Source: Pseudomonas sp. B33.4
Lineage (GTDB): Bacteria > Pseudomonadota > Gammaproteobacteria > Pseudomonadales > Pseudomonadaceae
Assembly: GCF_034555375.1 (NCBI RefSeq)
Contig: NZ_CP140706.1
Coordinates: 3,277,001 to 3,341,000 of the forward strand
Reading direction: 5' to 3'
Length of the DNA: 64,000 bases
A model generated the notes under the pieces. It was given only the letters and a program-made list of their open reading frames with translations. It was not told the origin of the DNA and did not search any database. Both the position numbers and the translations under genes were made by a program. This document shows, one piece after another, positions 45,833 through 54,631 of the stretch (position 1 is the first letter of the stretch; each line of letters starts with the position of its first letter).

Positions 45833-47074
45833 TCACTTCATCGCGGTTCTGATCTGCTCGATTGAGCGAAACGGCGGAACGGTGTCCGTGGATGGAGGCA
45901 AGCCATCAGCTTTGATGTAGGTATCGACGTTATCCGGCGTGATCAAGGTGACCGGAAAGTAGGACGCCAGTGGCAGGTTGTTGGCATCCAGGCCCTTGTC
46001 GAGAATCTGATGGATCAGCTCGATAGCGGCGACCCCGGTTTCCGATCCACTGTTCGTGGCAGTCACCAGCAATTTGCCCTGTTTGATCAAGTCCAGAGCC
46101 ACGCGAAAACTGCCAGCGCCGGAGGCCACCATTACACTGTTGTTCTTGCCGGCGTTTTCCAGCGCATTGATCGCACCAATCGCAATGAAATCGTTCTCGG
46201 CCAGGACCAGATTGAGCTTGTCACCCTGGGACGAAAGAATGTCTTCGGTCGCCGCCAGGCCGCCCTCCTCCGTCCAGTCACCACGCCCCCAGGCCAACAC
46301 GTTGAAACCACCCTCCGGCCAGTTGAAGCTGCCTTTGGCCTTGACCTGCTGGAACAGCTTGAAGCCCTTGAGCATTGCGTCTTCCTTGGACAATGCCAGT
46401 TTCCGCTCTTGCGATCGTGCATAGACAATCCCGGAGATCATGCCGTTGAGACGGCTTTCCGATGTAGAGTTGCCCATCACCCCAATGACCATTGCCGCGT
46501 TGATTTCCTTGGCCGGGTCGATCTTTGCTGCGATATAGCGCCCCGCCTCAAAACCACTGCCGTACGGGTTGCCGGTACTGGTAGTAATGACGGGCGCCCG
46601 CGCATCCGGAGCAGTGCCGACAGTTATGACGGGAATGCCAGCCGCCACTGCCCGCTCCACATCCGACACCGAGCCAAGTACGTCAGTCGGGTCGATCACG
46701 ATCAGGTCGACCCCAAGGGTGATGAAGTTATCAACCTGGGCGCTCTGCTTGGCGACATCACTGTCTGCTACCTGCAGTTCGATGTCGTAGTTGTACTTTT
46801 TTGCGATCGTCTTCGAATCGTCGATCATCGAGACAAACCAAGGGTTGCCAAGGGTGATTTCGGTCCAGCCGATACGCAGACGCTCGCCCTTCTTTTTCAG
46901 CGGTAACCCTTTGTCGATGGAGATGCGATCCGGCATGTCGGGATCTACAACACCCGACAGCGCCGTATTCGGCATCAACGTATAGATTTCATGCTTCGGC
47001 GCTGCCCAGGCGTATGTACCAATAAGGCTTGCCAGGGCCAGCGTGGTGATCGAACGAACAGCTGACAGCTTCAT
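45833..47074 (-). CDS. Sugar-type periplasmic binding protein
   Basis: A 413-aa solute-binding protein of the RbsB/XylF type. The signal peptide ends near residue 24 (ITTLALASLIGTYAWA). The first lobe begins only at about residue 64 (LRIGWTEITLGNPWFVSMID) and includes FITLGVDLIVIDPTDV and LVLAENDFIAIGAINAL. The family is usually 300-340 aa; the extra 40 residues before the first lobe are unusual. It is the ligand-specific part of the importer and the best handle on the substrate. Confidence 0.88.
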   Translation of the reverse strand: MKLSAVRSITTLALASLIGTYAWAAPKHEIYTLMPNTALSGVVDPDMPDRISIDKGLPLKKKGERLRIGWTEITLGNPWFVSMIDDSKTIAKKYNYDIELQVADSDVAKQSAQVDNFITLGVDLIVIDPTDVLGSVSDVERAVAAGIPVITVGTAPDARAPVITTSTGNPYGSGFEAGRYIAAKIDPAKEINAAMVIGVMGNSTSESRLNGMISGIVYARSQERKLALSKEDAMLKGFKLFQQVKAKGSFNWPEGGFNVLAWGRGDWTEEGGLAATEDILSSQGDKLNLVLAENDFIAIGAINALENAGKNNSVMVASGAGSFRVALDLIKQGKLLVTATNSGSETGVAAIELIHQILDKGLDANNLPLASYFPVTLITPDNVDTYIKADGLPPSTDTVPPFRSIEQIRTAMK

Positions 47075-47121
47075 AATTATTATTCTCCAGTGCGCTGATT
47101 TTGATCGGTGATGCGGGAGGC

Positions 47122-48624
47122 TCAGGCCAGATCAATCCAGGCGGACTTGAGTTCCGAGTACTTGTCGAGGGCATGCATCGAGCGGTCACGGCCATTGCCC
47201 GATTGTTTGTAGCCGCCGAACGGCATGGTGATGTCGCCACCATCGAAGCAGTTGACCCAGACGCTGCCGGCTCGCAAGGAGCGAACAATGGAGTGGGCGC
47301 GGGTCAGGTTGCTGGTCCAGAGGCTGGCAGCCAGCCCAAAAGGCGAGTCATTGGCGATGCGCACGGCCTCCAGGTGATCCCTGGCATGGATCACCGAGAG
47401 TACCGGTCCAAAAATCTCTTCACGGGCGATAGTCATGTCGTTGGTGACGTTGTCAAAAATTGTCGGCGGGATGAAGAACCCATCGGCCAGTGCACCGCCA
47501 ACTCGCTCGCCCCCGAGAATGACTTGCGCGCCTTCTTCGCTTCCTTTCCGGATGTAGCCGAGTACGCGATCCATCTGCGCACGGTCAACCAACGCGCCCA
47601 ACTGCGTGGCTGGATCGAGTGGGTCACCCACGGCAATGCTTCGTGCGACCTTCAACACCTCGGCGATGAACTCATCACCAATACCTTGCTCGACGATCAG
47701 TCGCGAGGGCGCCACGCAGACTTCGCCCTGATTGAAGAACATCGATCTGGCGGCCGTGGTGGCCGCTTTTTCCAGGTCATGGCAGTCATTGAGAATGATG
47801 TTCGGCGTCTTGCCACCGCACTCCAGCCACACCCGTTTCATGTTCGACTGCCCCGAGTACTGCAGGAACAGCTTTCCGACTTCACCGGAACCTGTGAACA
47901 CCAGCGTATCGACATCCATGTGCAGGCCCAGTGCGCGTCCGGCCGTAGGACCAAAGCCGGGCAACACGTTGAACACACCCGGCGGGATACCTGCCTGGGC
48001 TGCCAGTTCGGCAATGCGCAAAGCCGTCAGCGGTGATTGTTCGGCAGGTTTGAGAATCACCGAATTGCCCATCGCCAACGCCGGGGCGACCTTCCACATG
48101 GCCATCAGCATCGGGAAATTCCATGGGGTCACCGCCGCCACCACACCGATGGCTTCGCGGGTGATCATGCCCAGCGCACCTGGGCCTGAAGGGGCAACTT
48201 CGTCGTAGACCTTATCGCAGCATTCGGCGTACCACTGCAGGCACTCGAGCACGGCGTGCACATCGAAACCACTGCTCTCAGAAACCGGTTTACCCATGTC
48301 CAGGGTTTCAAGCAGCGCCAACTCAGTCATGTGCTGCTCGAACAACGCAGCAAACCGCAACATGACTTTCTTGCGTTCCTTGGGTGCCAGTTGCGACCAC
48401 ACACCGCTATCAAATGCCTGGCGTGCGACCTTGACCGCGAGATCGACGTCTTCGGCCTGACAGGATGCAACCTGGTTCAGCACCTGTCCGTTGCGCGGGG
48501 AAATGTTGGTGAACGTTTCGCCGCTGAGCGCGTCGACAAAACGGCCATTGATAAAGGCTTGCCCCGGCAGAGTCAGGGTAGCGACGCGCTTTTGGACTGC
48601 AGCGATATCAACGAGGGTATTCAT
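47122..48624 (-). CDS. NAD(P)-dependent aldehyde dehydrogenase
   Basis: A 500-aa enzyme of the ALDH superfamily. The catalytic cysteine is in FFNQGEVCVAPSR and the general-base glutamate in VWLECGGKTPNI. Cofactor-binding VTPWNFPMLMAMWKVAPALA and FTGSGEVGKLF precede them. The similarity style is PuuC/betaine-aldehyde type. It would oxidise an aldehyde produced by the alcohol dehydrogenases of the locus to an acid. The ATG at 48624 is used; the longer frame to 48744 adds unconserved sequence. The gap to the upstream dehydrogenase gene is 138 bp. Confidence 0.9.
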   Translation of the reverse strand: MNTLVDIAAVQKRVATLTLPGQAFINGRFVDALSGETFTNISPRNGQVLNQVASCQAEDVDLAVKVARQAFDSGVWSQLAPKERKKVMLRFAALFEQHMTELALLETLDMGKPVSESSGFDVHAVLECLQWYAECCDKVYDEVAPSGPGALGMITREAIGVVAAVTPWNFPMLMAMWKVAPALAMGNSVILKPAEQSPLTALRIAELAAQAGIPPGVFNVLPGFGPTAGRALGLHMDVDTLVFTGSGEVGKLFLQYSGQSNMKRVWLECGGKTPNIILNDCHDLEKAATTAARSMFFNQGEVCVAPSRLIVEQGIGDEFIAEVLKVARSIAVGDPLDPATQLGALVDRAQMDRVLGYIRKGSEEGAQVILGGERVGGALADGFFIPPTIFDNVTNDMTIAREEIFGPVLSVIHARDHLEAVRIANDSPFGLAASLWTSNLTRAHSIVRSLRAGSVWVNCFDGGDITMPFGGYKQSGNGRDRSMHALDKYSELKSAWIDLA

Positions 48625-48762
48625 GCTTTTGCTTCTCCTGAGGCGTGTTCCCGAAACTGGTTTATTGATGGTTTTTGTGTTTTTCGAGCATGCAGATCCC
48701 TGCCGGCCCAATGACTGGGTCGGTGCAACAACGGTCGTCAGCACGGCGTTAGAGCGACTTCG

Positions 48763-49935
48763 CTAGAAACACATCCTCACGATGTCAGCGACTTCCTCTT
48801 TGTTGTTGATCTTCTTTGGGTGACAAGCCAGATCCTGGTTGAAACTGGTCCAGACAGTCAGGGCAAAGTCATCGACCTGCTCCGGGCGCAGACCGTAACT
48901 GCGAAAGGTGTCGGTAACTCCCAGACTGGCGAACAGACTCTTGAGGATGTCTGGCAAACGCAGCGCACGGTCACCCTCAGTCAGGCTCAGCGTCGAAGGT
49001 TCGAGAATCCCCGCCACCCGGGCAAACTTGTCGGTGCACACTGGCAAAGTCCAACTGACCACATAAGGCGTACTTGCCGCGACAGTACCGCCATGCGGCG
49101 CATCGGTCATTGCGCCCAGTGGCTGGCCGAGCGCATGGGACACCGTCACCCCCGCACTGGCGATCGCCATGCCGCCAAGGGTCGAAGCGAACGCCATGCT
49201 GGCGCGAGCTTCCAGATCTTCACCTTGCTGCACACACCGCAATGCGTTGGCCGCAAACAATCGAATCGCTTCCAGCGCTACCATCTCCACCCAAGGCGTG
49301 CAGTGAATGCTGATAAAGGCTTCCAGCGCGTGACAAAAAGTGTCGATGGCAGTCAATGCGGTCAATCTGGGTGGCATCGACACTAATATCTGCGGATCGA
49401 TCAAGGCAACATTGGGGTAAATGAATGGATTGACGATGGCACATTTAAGCCCCAGCTCCGGATTGTTGATTACCGCGAACGGCGTAGCTTCGGTACCGGT
49501 GCCTGAGGTGGTCGGCACAACCAGCAACGGCAGACCACGGCTTTGCGGACGGGTAACGGTTTCACCCAGACGTTCGGTGTAGTCCCAGCAGCGACCGCCG
49601 TGAACGGCGACGAATGCCACCGCCTTTGCCGAATCGATGGCGCTGCCGCCACCCACCGCCACCACTACGTCGCAACCCGCCTCACGCACCATGACCACTG
49701 CGTGATCGATCGTGGTGTGCCGGGGGTTGGGCACGATGTCGTAAAAGTCGACAAAGCCGATGCCACGCTCGACCAAACTTCCGGTTATCTGGGCCACCAG
49801 ATCGCTGTCCTGAAGAAACGGATCAATCATCAGGAAAACCTTTTTTCCGAACGGTTCGACCTTTTCCCCAATGTGTTTGATCGCCCCGACCTGAAAATCC
49901 AGAGCCAGCGGCAGACTTGCCTTGAATGCTTTCAT
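48763..49935 (-). CDS. Iron-containing alcohol dehydrogenase
   Basis: A 390-aa group III alcohol dehydrogenase. The NAD-binding GGGSAIDSAK spans about 96-105. The metal ligands D198, H202, H267 and H281 are in AIDTFCHALEAF, VSHALGQPLG and DAPHGG. It oxidises a primary or secondary alcohol. The ATG at 49935 has GGTGAGC just upstream; the longer frame overlaps the GldA gene. It lies 40 bp after that gene, so they are co-transcribed. Confidence 0.9.
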   Translation of the reverse strand: MKAFKASLPLALDFQVGAIKHIGEKVEPFGKKVFLMIDPFLQDSDLVAQITGSLVERGIGFVDFYDIVPNPRHTTIDHAVVMVREAGCDVVVAVGGGSAIDSAKAVAFVAVHGGRCWDYTERLGETVTRPQSRGLPLLVVPTTSGTGTEATPFAVINNPELGLKCAIVNPFIYPNVALIDPQILVSMPPRLTALTAIDTFCHALEAFISIHCTPWVEMVALEAIRLFAANALRCVQQGEDLEARASMAFASTLGGMAIASAGVTVSHALGQPLGAMTDAPHGGTVAASTPYVVSWTLPVCTDKFARVAGILEPSTLSLTEGDRALRLPDILKSLFASLGVTDTFRSYGLRPEQVDDFALTVWTSFNQDLACHPKKINNKEEVADIVRMCF

Positions 49936-49975
49936 CAGCTCACCTTTCGATTGTGAGGATGCGCTACAGATGGCA

Positions 49976-51127
49976 TCAGCCAGCCAGTAGCGATCCACCT
50001 TCTTTATAGAGTTGGCCAAGGTCGCTGGCGCAGATCAGCGCTGCTTTCATTTCATCGAAGGTGACTTCGAACGGTTCGACCTTACTGGTTTGGCCAGGAT
50101 CGGAGGCGGTACGTGCCACGCTGTCGAGTTCTTCCGGGGTGATGTCGCTCAGCCCCAGATCCTCGAACGTCACGGGCAGGGCGACGCTCAGGCAAAACTT
50201 CAAGACTGCATCCAGCTCATGGGTGGACTTGCCTTCAAGCACCAGCATCACCAATGTGCCGAACGCCACGTATTCACCGTGGTACATCGTTGCCCGACGA
50301 CCCAGTTTGCTGAACCCGCAATAGACTGCGTGAGCAGTAGCAACACCATTGCTTTCGAAGCCAATGCCACTCATGAGGGCGTTGGCTTCCACCACTCGGT
50401 TGAAGGCTTTGGTCACACACTTGTTTTCGGCGGCGCGTCGAGCTTGCAGACCATCCTCCAGCAGCACTCGATAACACAGCTGGGCAATCGCCATAGAGGT
50501 GAGCGTGGCCTTGGCGCCGCAAGCGCCCTCCTTCATCCCCGCTCCCGCATTACCGAGAAAGTTATCGCGGTCCGCCTCCACACAAGTGCGGGCCTCGAAG
50601 TAAGTCGACAACGCATCGCCCATTCCGGCGACCAGCAGCCGTACTGGCGCCTGTGCAATGACCCAGGTATCGACCACCACAACATCCGGGCTGCGCTCAT
50701 AAAAGAGTACGTCGTCAAAAGCGCCCGCCTCGGTATACAAAACGGATAGAGAACTGGTGGGTGCATCGTTGGAGACAATGGTGGGAACGATGCACAGCGG
50801 AACCTTGAGCTGGTTGGCGACAGCCTTGGCCGCGTCGAGCACTTTGCCACCTCCGACTCCGATTACCCCGTCGCATTCAAGCCTGCGCATATGCGTGGCA
50901 AGTCGCTGTATCTCCTGGCGCGTTACTTCGCCAGAAAAAATCCCAAAGTGAAGTTCAGTCTGAATATTCGCGAACTGTGCAATCAACGTCTGTCGCAGGC
51001 TGTCGAAGCGGCCCTGAGTGGTGATTACCATCAACCGACGACCGAACCAGGCCACATGCCGGTGCAATCTGTCGAGTTCCTTGTAGCCCTGGATATAGCG
51101 GCCAGGTGCAGCAAACATTTGGGTCAT
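49976..51127 (-). CDS. Glycerol dehydrogenase-family (GldA-like) enzyme 1
   Basis: A 383-aa NAD-dependent polyol dehydrogenase. It has GVGGGKVLDAAKAV (90-103), SNDAPTSS and zinc ligands D171, H266 and H283 (GMGDALSTYFEAR, AHAVYCGFS, MYHGEYVAFG). The family oxidises glycerol to dihydroxyacetone, and also other vicinal diols. First gene of the minus-strand arm. A 12-bp perfect palindrome lies 83 bp before its start. It is a diverged relative of the gene at 54632. Confidence 0.88.
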   Translation of the reverse strand: MTQMFAAPGRYIQGYKELDRLHRHVAWFGRRLMVITTQGRFDSLRQTLIAQFANIQTELHFGIFSGEVTRQEIQRLATHMRRLECDGVIGVGGGKVLDAAKAVANQLKVPLCIVPTIVSNDAPTSSLSVLYTEAGAFDDVLFYERSPDVVVVDTWVIAQAPVRLLVAGMGDALSTYFEARTCVEADRDNFLGNAGAGMKEGACGAKATLTSMAIAQLCYRVLLEDGLQARRAAENKCVTKAFNRVVEANALMSGIGFESNGVATAHAVYCGFSKLGRRATMYHGEYVAFGTLVMLVLEGKSTHELDAVLKFCLSVALPVTFEDLGLSDITPEELDSVARTASDPGQTSKVEPFEVTFDEMKAALICASDLGQLYKEGGSLLAG

Positions 51128-51210
51128 TTCATCGTCATCCTGGCCTCGTCGTGGAGGCTTTTTGTTATTGCTCTGAGGACGTTTTCGAGTGCTCGCAGCT
51201 CGATTGATGG

Positions 51211-51222
51211 ATGATATATCAT
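51211..51222. promoter_or_regulatory. Candidate GntR operator (perfect 12-bp palindrome)
   Basis: ATGATATATCAT lies in the 221-bp region between the divergent gldA-like and GMC genes. The identical 12-mer occurs at 54540-54551. Confidence 0.6.
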
Positions 51223-51301
51223 GTTTTATATTTTGCTACAAAGTCCTTTTTCGATGGAGTTGCTCAAGGAAAAATACGGGATTGACGCTTGAGGGGATCG
51301 A

Positions 51302-51318
51302 AGATATATGATGTATGA
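51302..51318. promoter_or_regulatory. Candidate GntR operator near the GMC gene
   Basis: AGATATATGATGTATGA matches the 54541-54557 sequence at 13 of 17 positions and contains the 11-mer found upstream of gntR. It ends 30 bp before the GMC start. Confidence 0.5.
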
Positions 51319-51348
51319 AAACAAGAACAACACTGTTCGGAGAAAGGC

Positions 51349-52947
51349 ATGCACGATTACATTGTCATTGGTGGCGGCTCCGCAGGCTGTGCACTGACAG
51401 GCCGACTGATCGAGGCCGGCGCCTCGGTTCTGCTGATCGAAGCAGGGCCGCGCGACACCCATCCACTGATCCATATCCCCGCCGGCTTCACCCGATTACT
51501 CTCAAGCCCCCTGCTGTCGCGTCACGAAACCCAACCGCAAACCACAATGGATGGACGCACTCGGATCCTGCCGCAAGGCCGCGTCCTGGGCGGTGGCAGT
51601 TCGGTGAATGCACTGATTTATATCCGTGGACAACAGGAGGATTACAACGACTGGGCCAGCAGCGGTTGCAACGGCTGGTCGTATCGTGAGGTGCTGCCTT
51701 ACTTCAAGCGCGCGGAGGACAATGAGCGGTTTGACAATCACTACCACGCCACCGGTGGCCCTCTGGGCGTTTCGGACCTGAAGCAAGTGTGTGAGTTGTC
51801 TCGTGGGTTTGTGCGAGCTGCGCAACAAGCCGGGATTCCCTTCACGGCGGACTTCAATGGCGAACGCCAGAATGGTGTCGGTTTCAACCAGATCACCGCC
51901 CGAAACAACCGGCGTTGCAGTGCTGCCGTGGCCTACCTGCGCACGGCCGAAAAGTCCGGGCGATTGACCGTCGTCACCGACGCCACGGTGCAGCGCATAT
52001 TGCTTGAAGGCAAGCAGGCCGTGGGAGTCGAATACACCCGCAAGGGCCGGGTGATGCAGGTTCGTGGCAGCAAGGAAGTGATCCTCAGCGCCGGAGCCAT
52101 CCAGTCACCGAAACTGCTGATGCTTTCGGGCATCGGCCCAGCACAGGAACTCGAACGCCATGGTATCGCGCTGCACCACGAACTGCCCGGTGTCGGCCAG
52201 AATCTACAAGACCACGCCGAAGTCGGCACCATCGCCTATTGTCATGGCCGCTACGGTTACTACGGCCAGGACAACGCGCTTAATTCACTCAAGAACGGCC
52301 TGCAGTATCTGATGTTCGGCAGTGGACCCGTGAGTTCGAATGTCACCGAAGCATGCGCATTCATCAACACCGACAATGCTGCGCAACGCCCCAATGCACA
52401 GATGCACTTTGTGCCTATCGTATTCTTCGACCTCGATCAGGAAGCGATCAAGAAACCGGGTGCCACCATCAACACCTGCGTCTTGCGCCCGATGAGCCGT
52501 GGCGAAATTCGCCTGCGGTCGAGTGACGCAATTGCCGCTCCCGTGGTTGACCCGCGTTATTTCGCTCATCCCGAAGACCGCCGCGTCGCTATCAAAGGCC
52601 TGGGCCTGGCACGGGAAATCCTTGGGCAACCTGCCATGCGCCAGTACACCGGCGAAGAAATCTATCCGGGCCCGAGTGTACGCAGCGACGAAGCCCTGCT
52701 GAGTTATATCAATCAGCGCGCCAAGACCGTTTACCACCCGGTTGGCACCTGCAAGATGGGTGCTGATGACATGGCAGTGGTCGATCCTGAACTGCGCGTG
52801 CACGGCTTGCGCAATCTGCGCGTGGTGGATGCCTCCATCATGCCGAACCTGATCTCCGGCAACACCAACGCCCCGTCAATCATGATCGGCGAAAAAGCGG
52901 CCGACATGATCCTGGGGCACGCCGCGCTCCAAGCGGCCGGAGCCTGA
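51349..52947 (+). CDS. GMC-family FAD-dependent alcohol/choline dehydrogenase
   Basis: A 532-aa flavoenzyme. It has the FAD motif YIVIGGGSAGCALTGRLIEA (4-23), the GMC signatures GRVLGGGSSVNALIYIRG and SAGAIQSPKLLMLSGIG, and the active-site histidine H463 (YHPVGTCKMG) with asparagine 507 (NTNAPSIMIGEKA). No signal peptide is seen, so it is probably cytoplasmic or membrane-associated. It oxidises an alcohol, passing electrons to quinone or O2. CGGAGAAAGGC precedes the ATG. First gene of the plus-strand arm, 28 bp before the next gene. Confidence 0.9.
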   Translation: MHDYIVIGGGSAGCALTGRLIEAGASVLLIEAGPRDTHPLIHIPAGFTRLLSSPLLSRHETQPQTTMDGRTRILPQGRVLGGGSSVNALIYIRGQQEDYNDWASSGCNGWSYREVLPYFKRAEDNERFDNHYHATGGPLGVSDLKQVCELSRGFVRAAQQAGIPFTADFNGERQNGVGFNQITARNNRRCSAAVAYLRTAEKSGRLTVVTDATVQRILLEGKQAVGVEYTRKGRVMQVRGSKEVILSAGAIQSPKLLMLSGIGPAQELERHGIALHHELPGVGQNLQDHAEVGTIAYCHGRYGYYGQDNALNSLKNGLQYLMFGSGPVSSNVTEACAFINTDNAAQRPNAQMHFVPIVFFDLDQEAIKKPGATINTCVLRPMSRGEIRLRSSDAIAAPVVDPRYFAHPEDRRVAIKGLGLAREILGQPAMRQYTGEEIYPGPSVRSDEALLSYINQRAKTVYHPVGTCKMGADDMAVVDPELRVHGLRNLRVVDASIMPNLISGNTNAPSIMIGEKAADMILGHAALQAAGA

Positions 52948-52975
52948 TCCCCCCTTTTCAACAAAGGAGCATCAC

Positions 52976-53776
52976 ATGCCTATCAGCGGTAAAACCCGGG
53001 TCGTGGTTCATCTGACCTACCCTGCCAGACATTTGCGGACACCTGAGTTTTTCAACCCGTTACTGGAACGTCTCGGCCATGACGGAGTACTCGTACCCTG
53101 GGAAGTCTCACCGGCCAACCTTGCTACCGCCTGGGAAGGCTTGCGCGGAATCGAGAACCTCGCGGGAGTGATCGTCACCGTCCCACACAAGCTGGAGGTC
53201 GCAAAATTGTGCGATGAGTTGCAGGGTACTGCTCGCCTGATGAACGTGTGTAACGTCGCCAGGCGGCTGCCGGATGGACGTTTCACCGGACGTATGTTCG
53301 ATGGTGACGGCTTCGTTGCCGGACTGAAAAAACAAGGCCACGACTTGCGCGACAAACGAGTGCTGCTGCTCGGTGCAGGGGGCGCGGCAACCGGCATCGC
53401 CCATGCTTTGCTGGCTGAAGATATCCAGGCGCTGGTAATCAGCAATCGCACACCGGCCAAAGCCGAAGAACTGGCGGCGGAACTGCAGCAAATGTTCCCG
53501 GCACGACACGTCACCGCGGGACCTGCCGACGCAAGCGGCTTTGATGTCGTGATCAACGGCACGGCGCTTGGTCTCAAGATCGACGACCCATTGCCATTAC
53601 CGGTAGAAACGCTGACGCCTGGCACCGTGGTCGGCGAGGTCGTGATGAACCCTGACATCACCCCACTGCTGAGTGCCGCAGCCGAGCGCGGCTGCGTAAT
53701 CCACCGAGGCGCGCACATGATCACTGGCCAGATCGATCTGCTGGCCGCGTTTCTGTTTTCCCAATCCGGCGTTTAG
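52976..53776 (+). CDS. Shikimate dehydrogenase-like oxidoreductase of altered substrate site
   Basis: A 266-aa AroE-fold protein. The catalytic lysine is K72 in VTVPHKLE, an Asp is at D109/D111 in MFDGDGFVAGL, and the Rossmann motif is LLLGAGGAATG (131-141). The N-terminal SxS pair that binds the shikimate carboxylate is missing; the segment reads HLTYPARHLRTP. It is therefore unlikely to be the biosynthetic enzyme and probably reduces or oxidises a different polyol or cyclic ketone. AAAGGAG precedes the ATG. It lies between the GMC gene and an SDR in one operon. Confidence 0.82.
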   Translation: MPISGKTRVVVHLTYPARHLRTPEFFNPLLERLGHDGVLVPWEVSPANLATAWEGLRGIENLAGVIVTVPHKLEVAKLCDELQGTARLMNVCNVARRLPDGRFTGRMFDGDGFVAGLKKQGHDLRDKRVLLLGAGGAATGIAHALLAEDIQALVISNRTPAKAEELAAELQQMFPARHVTAGPADASGFDVVINGTALGLKIDDPLPLPVETLTPGTVVGEVVMNPDITPLLSAAAERGCVIHRGAHMITGQIDLLAAFLFSQSGV

Positions 53777-53807
53777 TACGCCCTCCCCCAAGCCCAAAGG
53801 AACAACC

Positions 53808-54500
53808 ATGAAAAAAACTGCAATCGTGACCGGCGGCGGTTCTGGAATCGGCCTCGCCACAGCACGACGCCTGCTCGACGACGGCTACGACGTACACACC
53901 CTGGGTCTTGGCGAGCCCGAGCAACGGATCGAAGGGCTTCATTATCAAGAATTGGACGTGACCAGCGACGAGGCGGTGACCGAGTTCTTCGCACAGTTCG
54001 AACGCATTGATGCCGTCATCAATGCTGCCGGCATCATCGATCACATCCGCGAGTGGGAGCTTGAGGGGTTCAGCCGAGTGATGGATGTCAACCTCACGGC
54101 GGTATTGCGAATTACCAACGCTGCCCTGCCCGGGTTGAAAGCGGCCCGGGGGTCGGTGGTGAACTTCGCTTCGATGTGGGGCATTTTCGGTTCGGCCAAA
54201 ACACCGGCCTATGCTTCGAGCAAAGCCGCTATCAGTGAATTGACCCGCTGCATGGCGGTGGCCTGGGCAATGGATGGTGTACGCGCCAACGCCGTGGCGC
54301 CGGGCTGGATTTTGACCAACCTGTCGCGCCGCGCGTTCGAAGATCCGAGCCGCTCCGAAGGTATCCTGGCACGCATTCCCATGAAGGCCTGGGGCGCTCC
54401 GGAAGACGTGGCCAATGTGATTGCGTTCCTGATTTCAGACAACGCCCGCTATGTCACAGGGGCGACGTTGCCGGTAGACGGCGGGTATTCCATCGCCTGA
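53808..54500 (+). CDS. Short-chain dehydrogenase/reductase
   Basis: A 230-aa classical SDR with TGGGSGIGLATARRLLDD (9-26), NAAGIID, catalytic Ser in VVNFASMWG and Tyr/Lys in AYASSKAAIS, then PGWILTNL. It is slightly short for the family but complete, ending VTGATLPVDGGYSIA. AAAGGAACAACC precedes the ATG. Third gene of the GMC operon, probably another alcohol/ketone step. Confidence 0.9.
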   Translation: MKKTAIVTGGGSGIGLATARRLLDDGYDVHTLGLGEPEQRIEGLHYQELDVTSDEAVTEFFAQFERIDAVINAAGIIDHIREWELEGFSRVMDVNLTAVLRITNAALPGLKAARGSVVNFASMWGIFGSAKTPAYASSKAAISELTRCMAVAWAMDGVRANAVAPGWILTNLSRRAFEDPSRSEGILARIPMKAWGAPEDVANVIAFLISDNARYVTGATLPVDGGYSIA

Positions 54501-54538
54501 ATCGCAACTCGTCGATTGAGTGCTTGACCGTCAAAAAA

Positions 54539-54552
54539 CATGATATATCATG
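54539..54552. promoter_or_regulatory. Candidate GntR operator (perfect 14-bp palindrome)
   Basis: CATGATATATCATG is a perfect palindrome ending 80 bp before the second GldA-like gene. It contains the same 12-mer as 51211-51222. Confidence 0.6.
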
Positions 54553-54631
54553 CATCACAACAAGATCGATTGCTCGGCACCCTGCCCGCCGAGCCTCGAA
54601 TAACAATAAGCAGTCAAGTGAGAGGTGCTGA

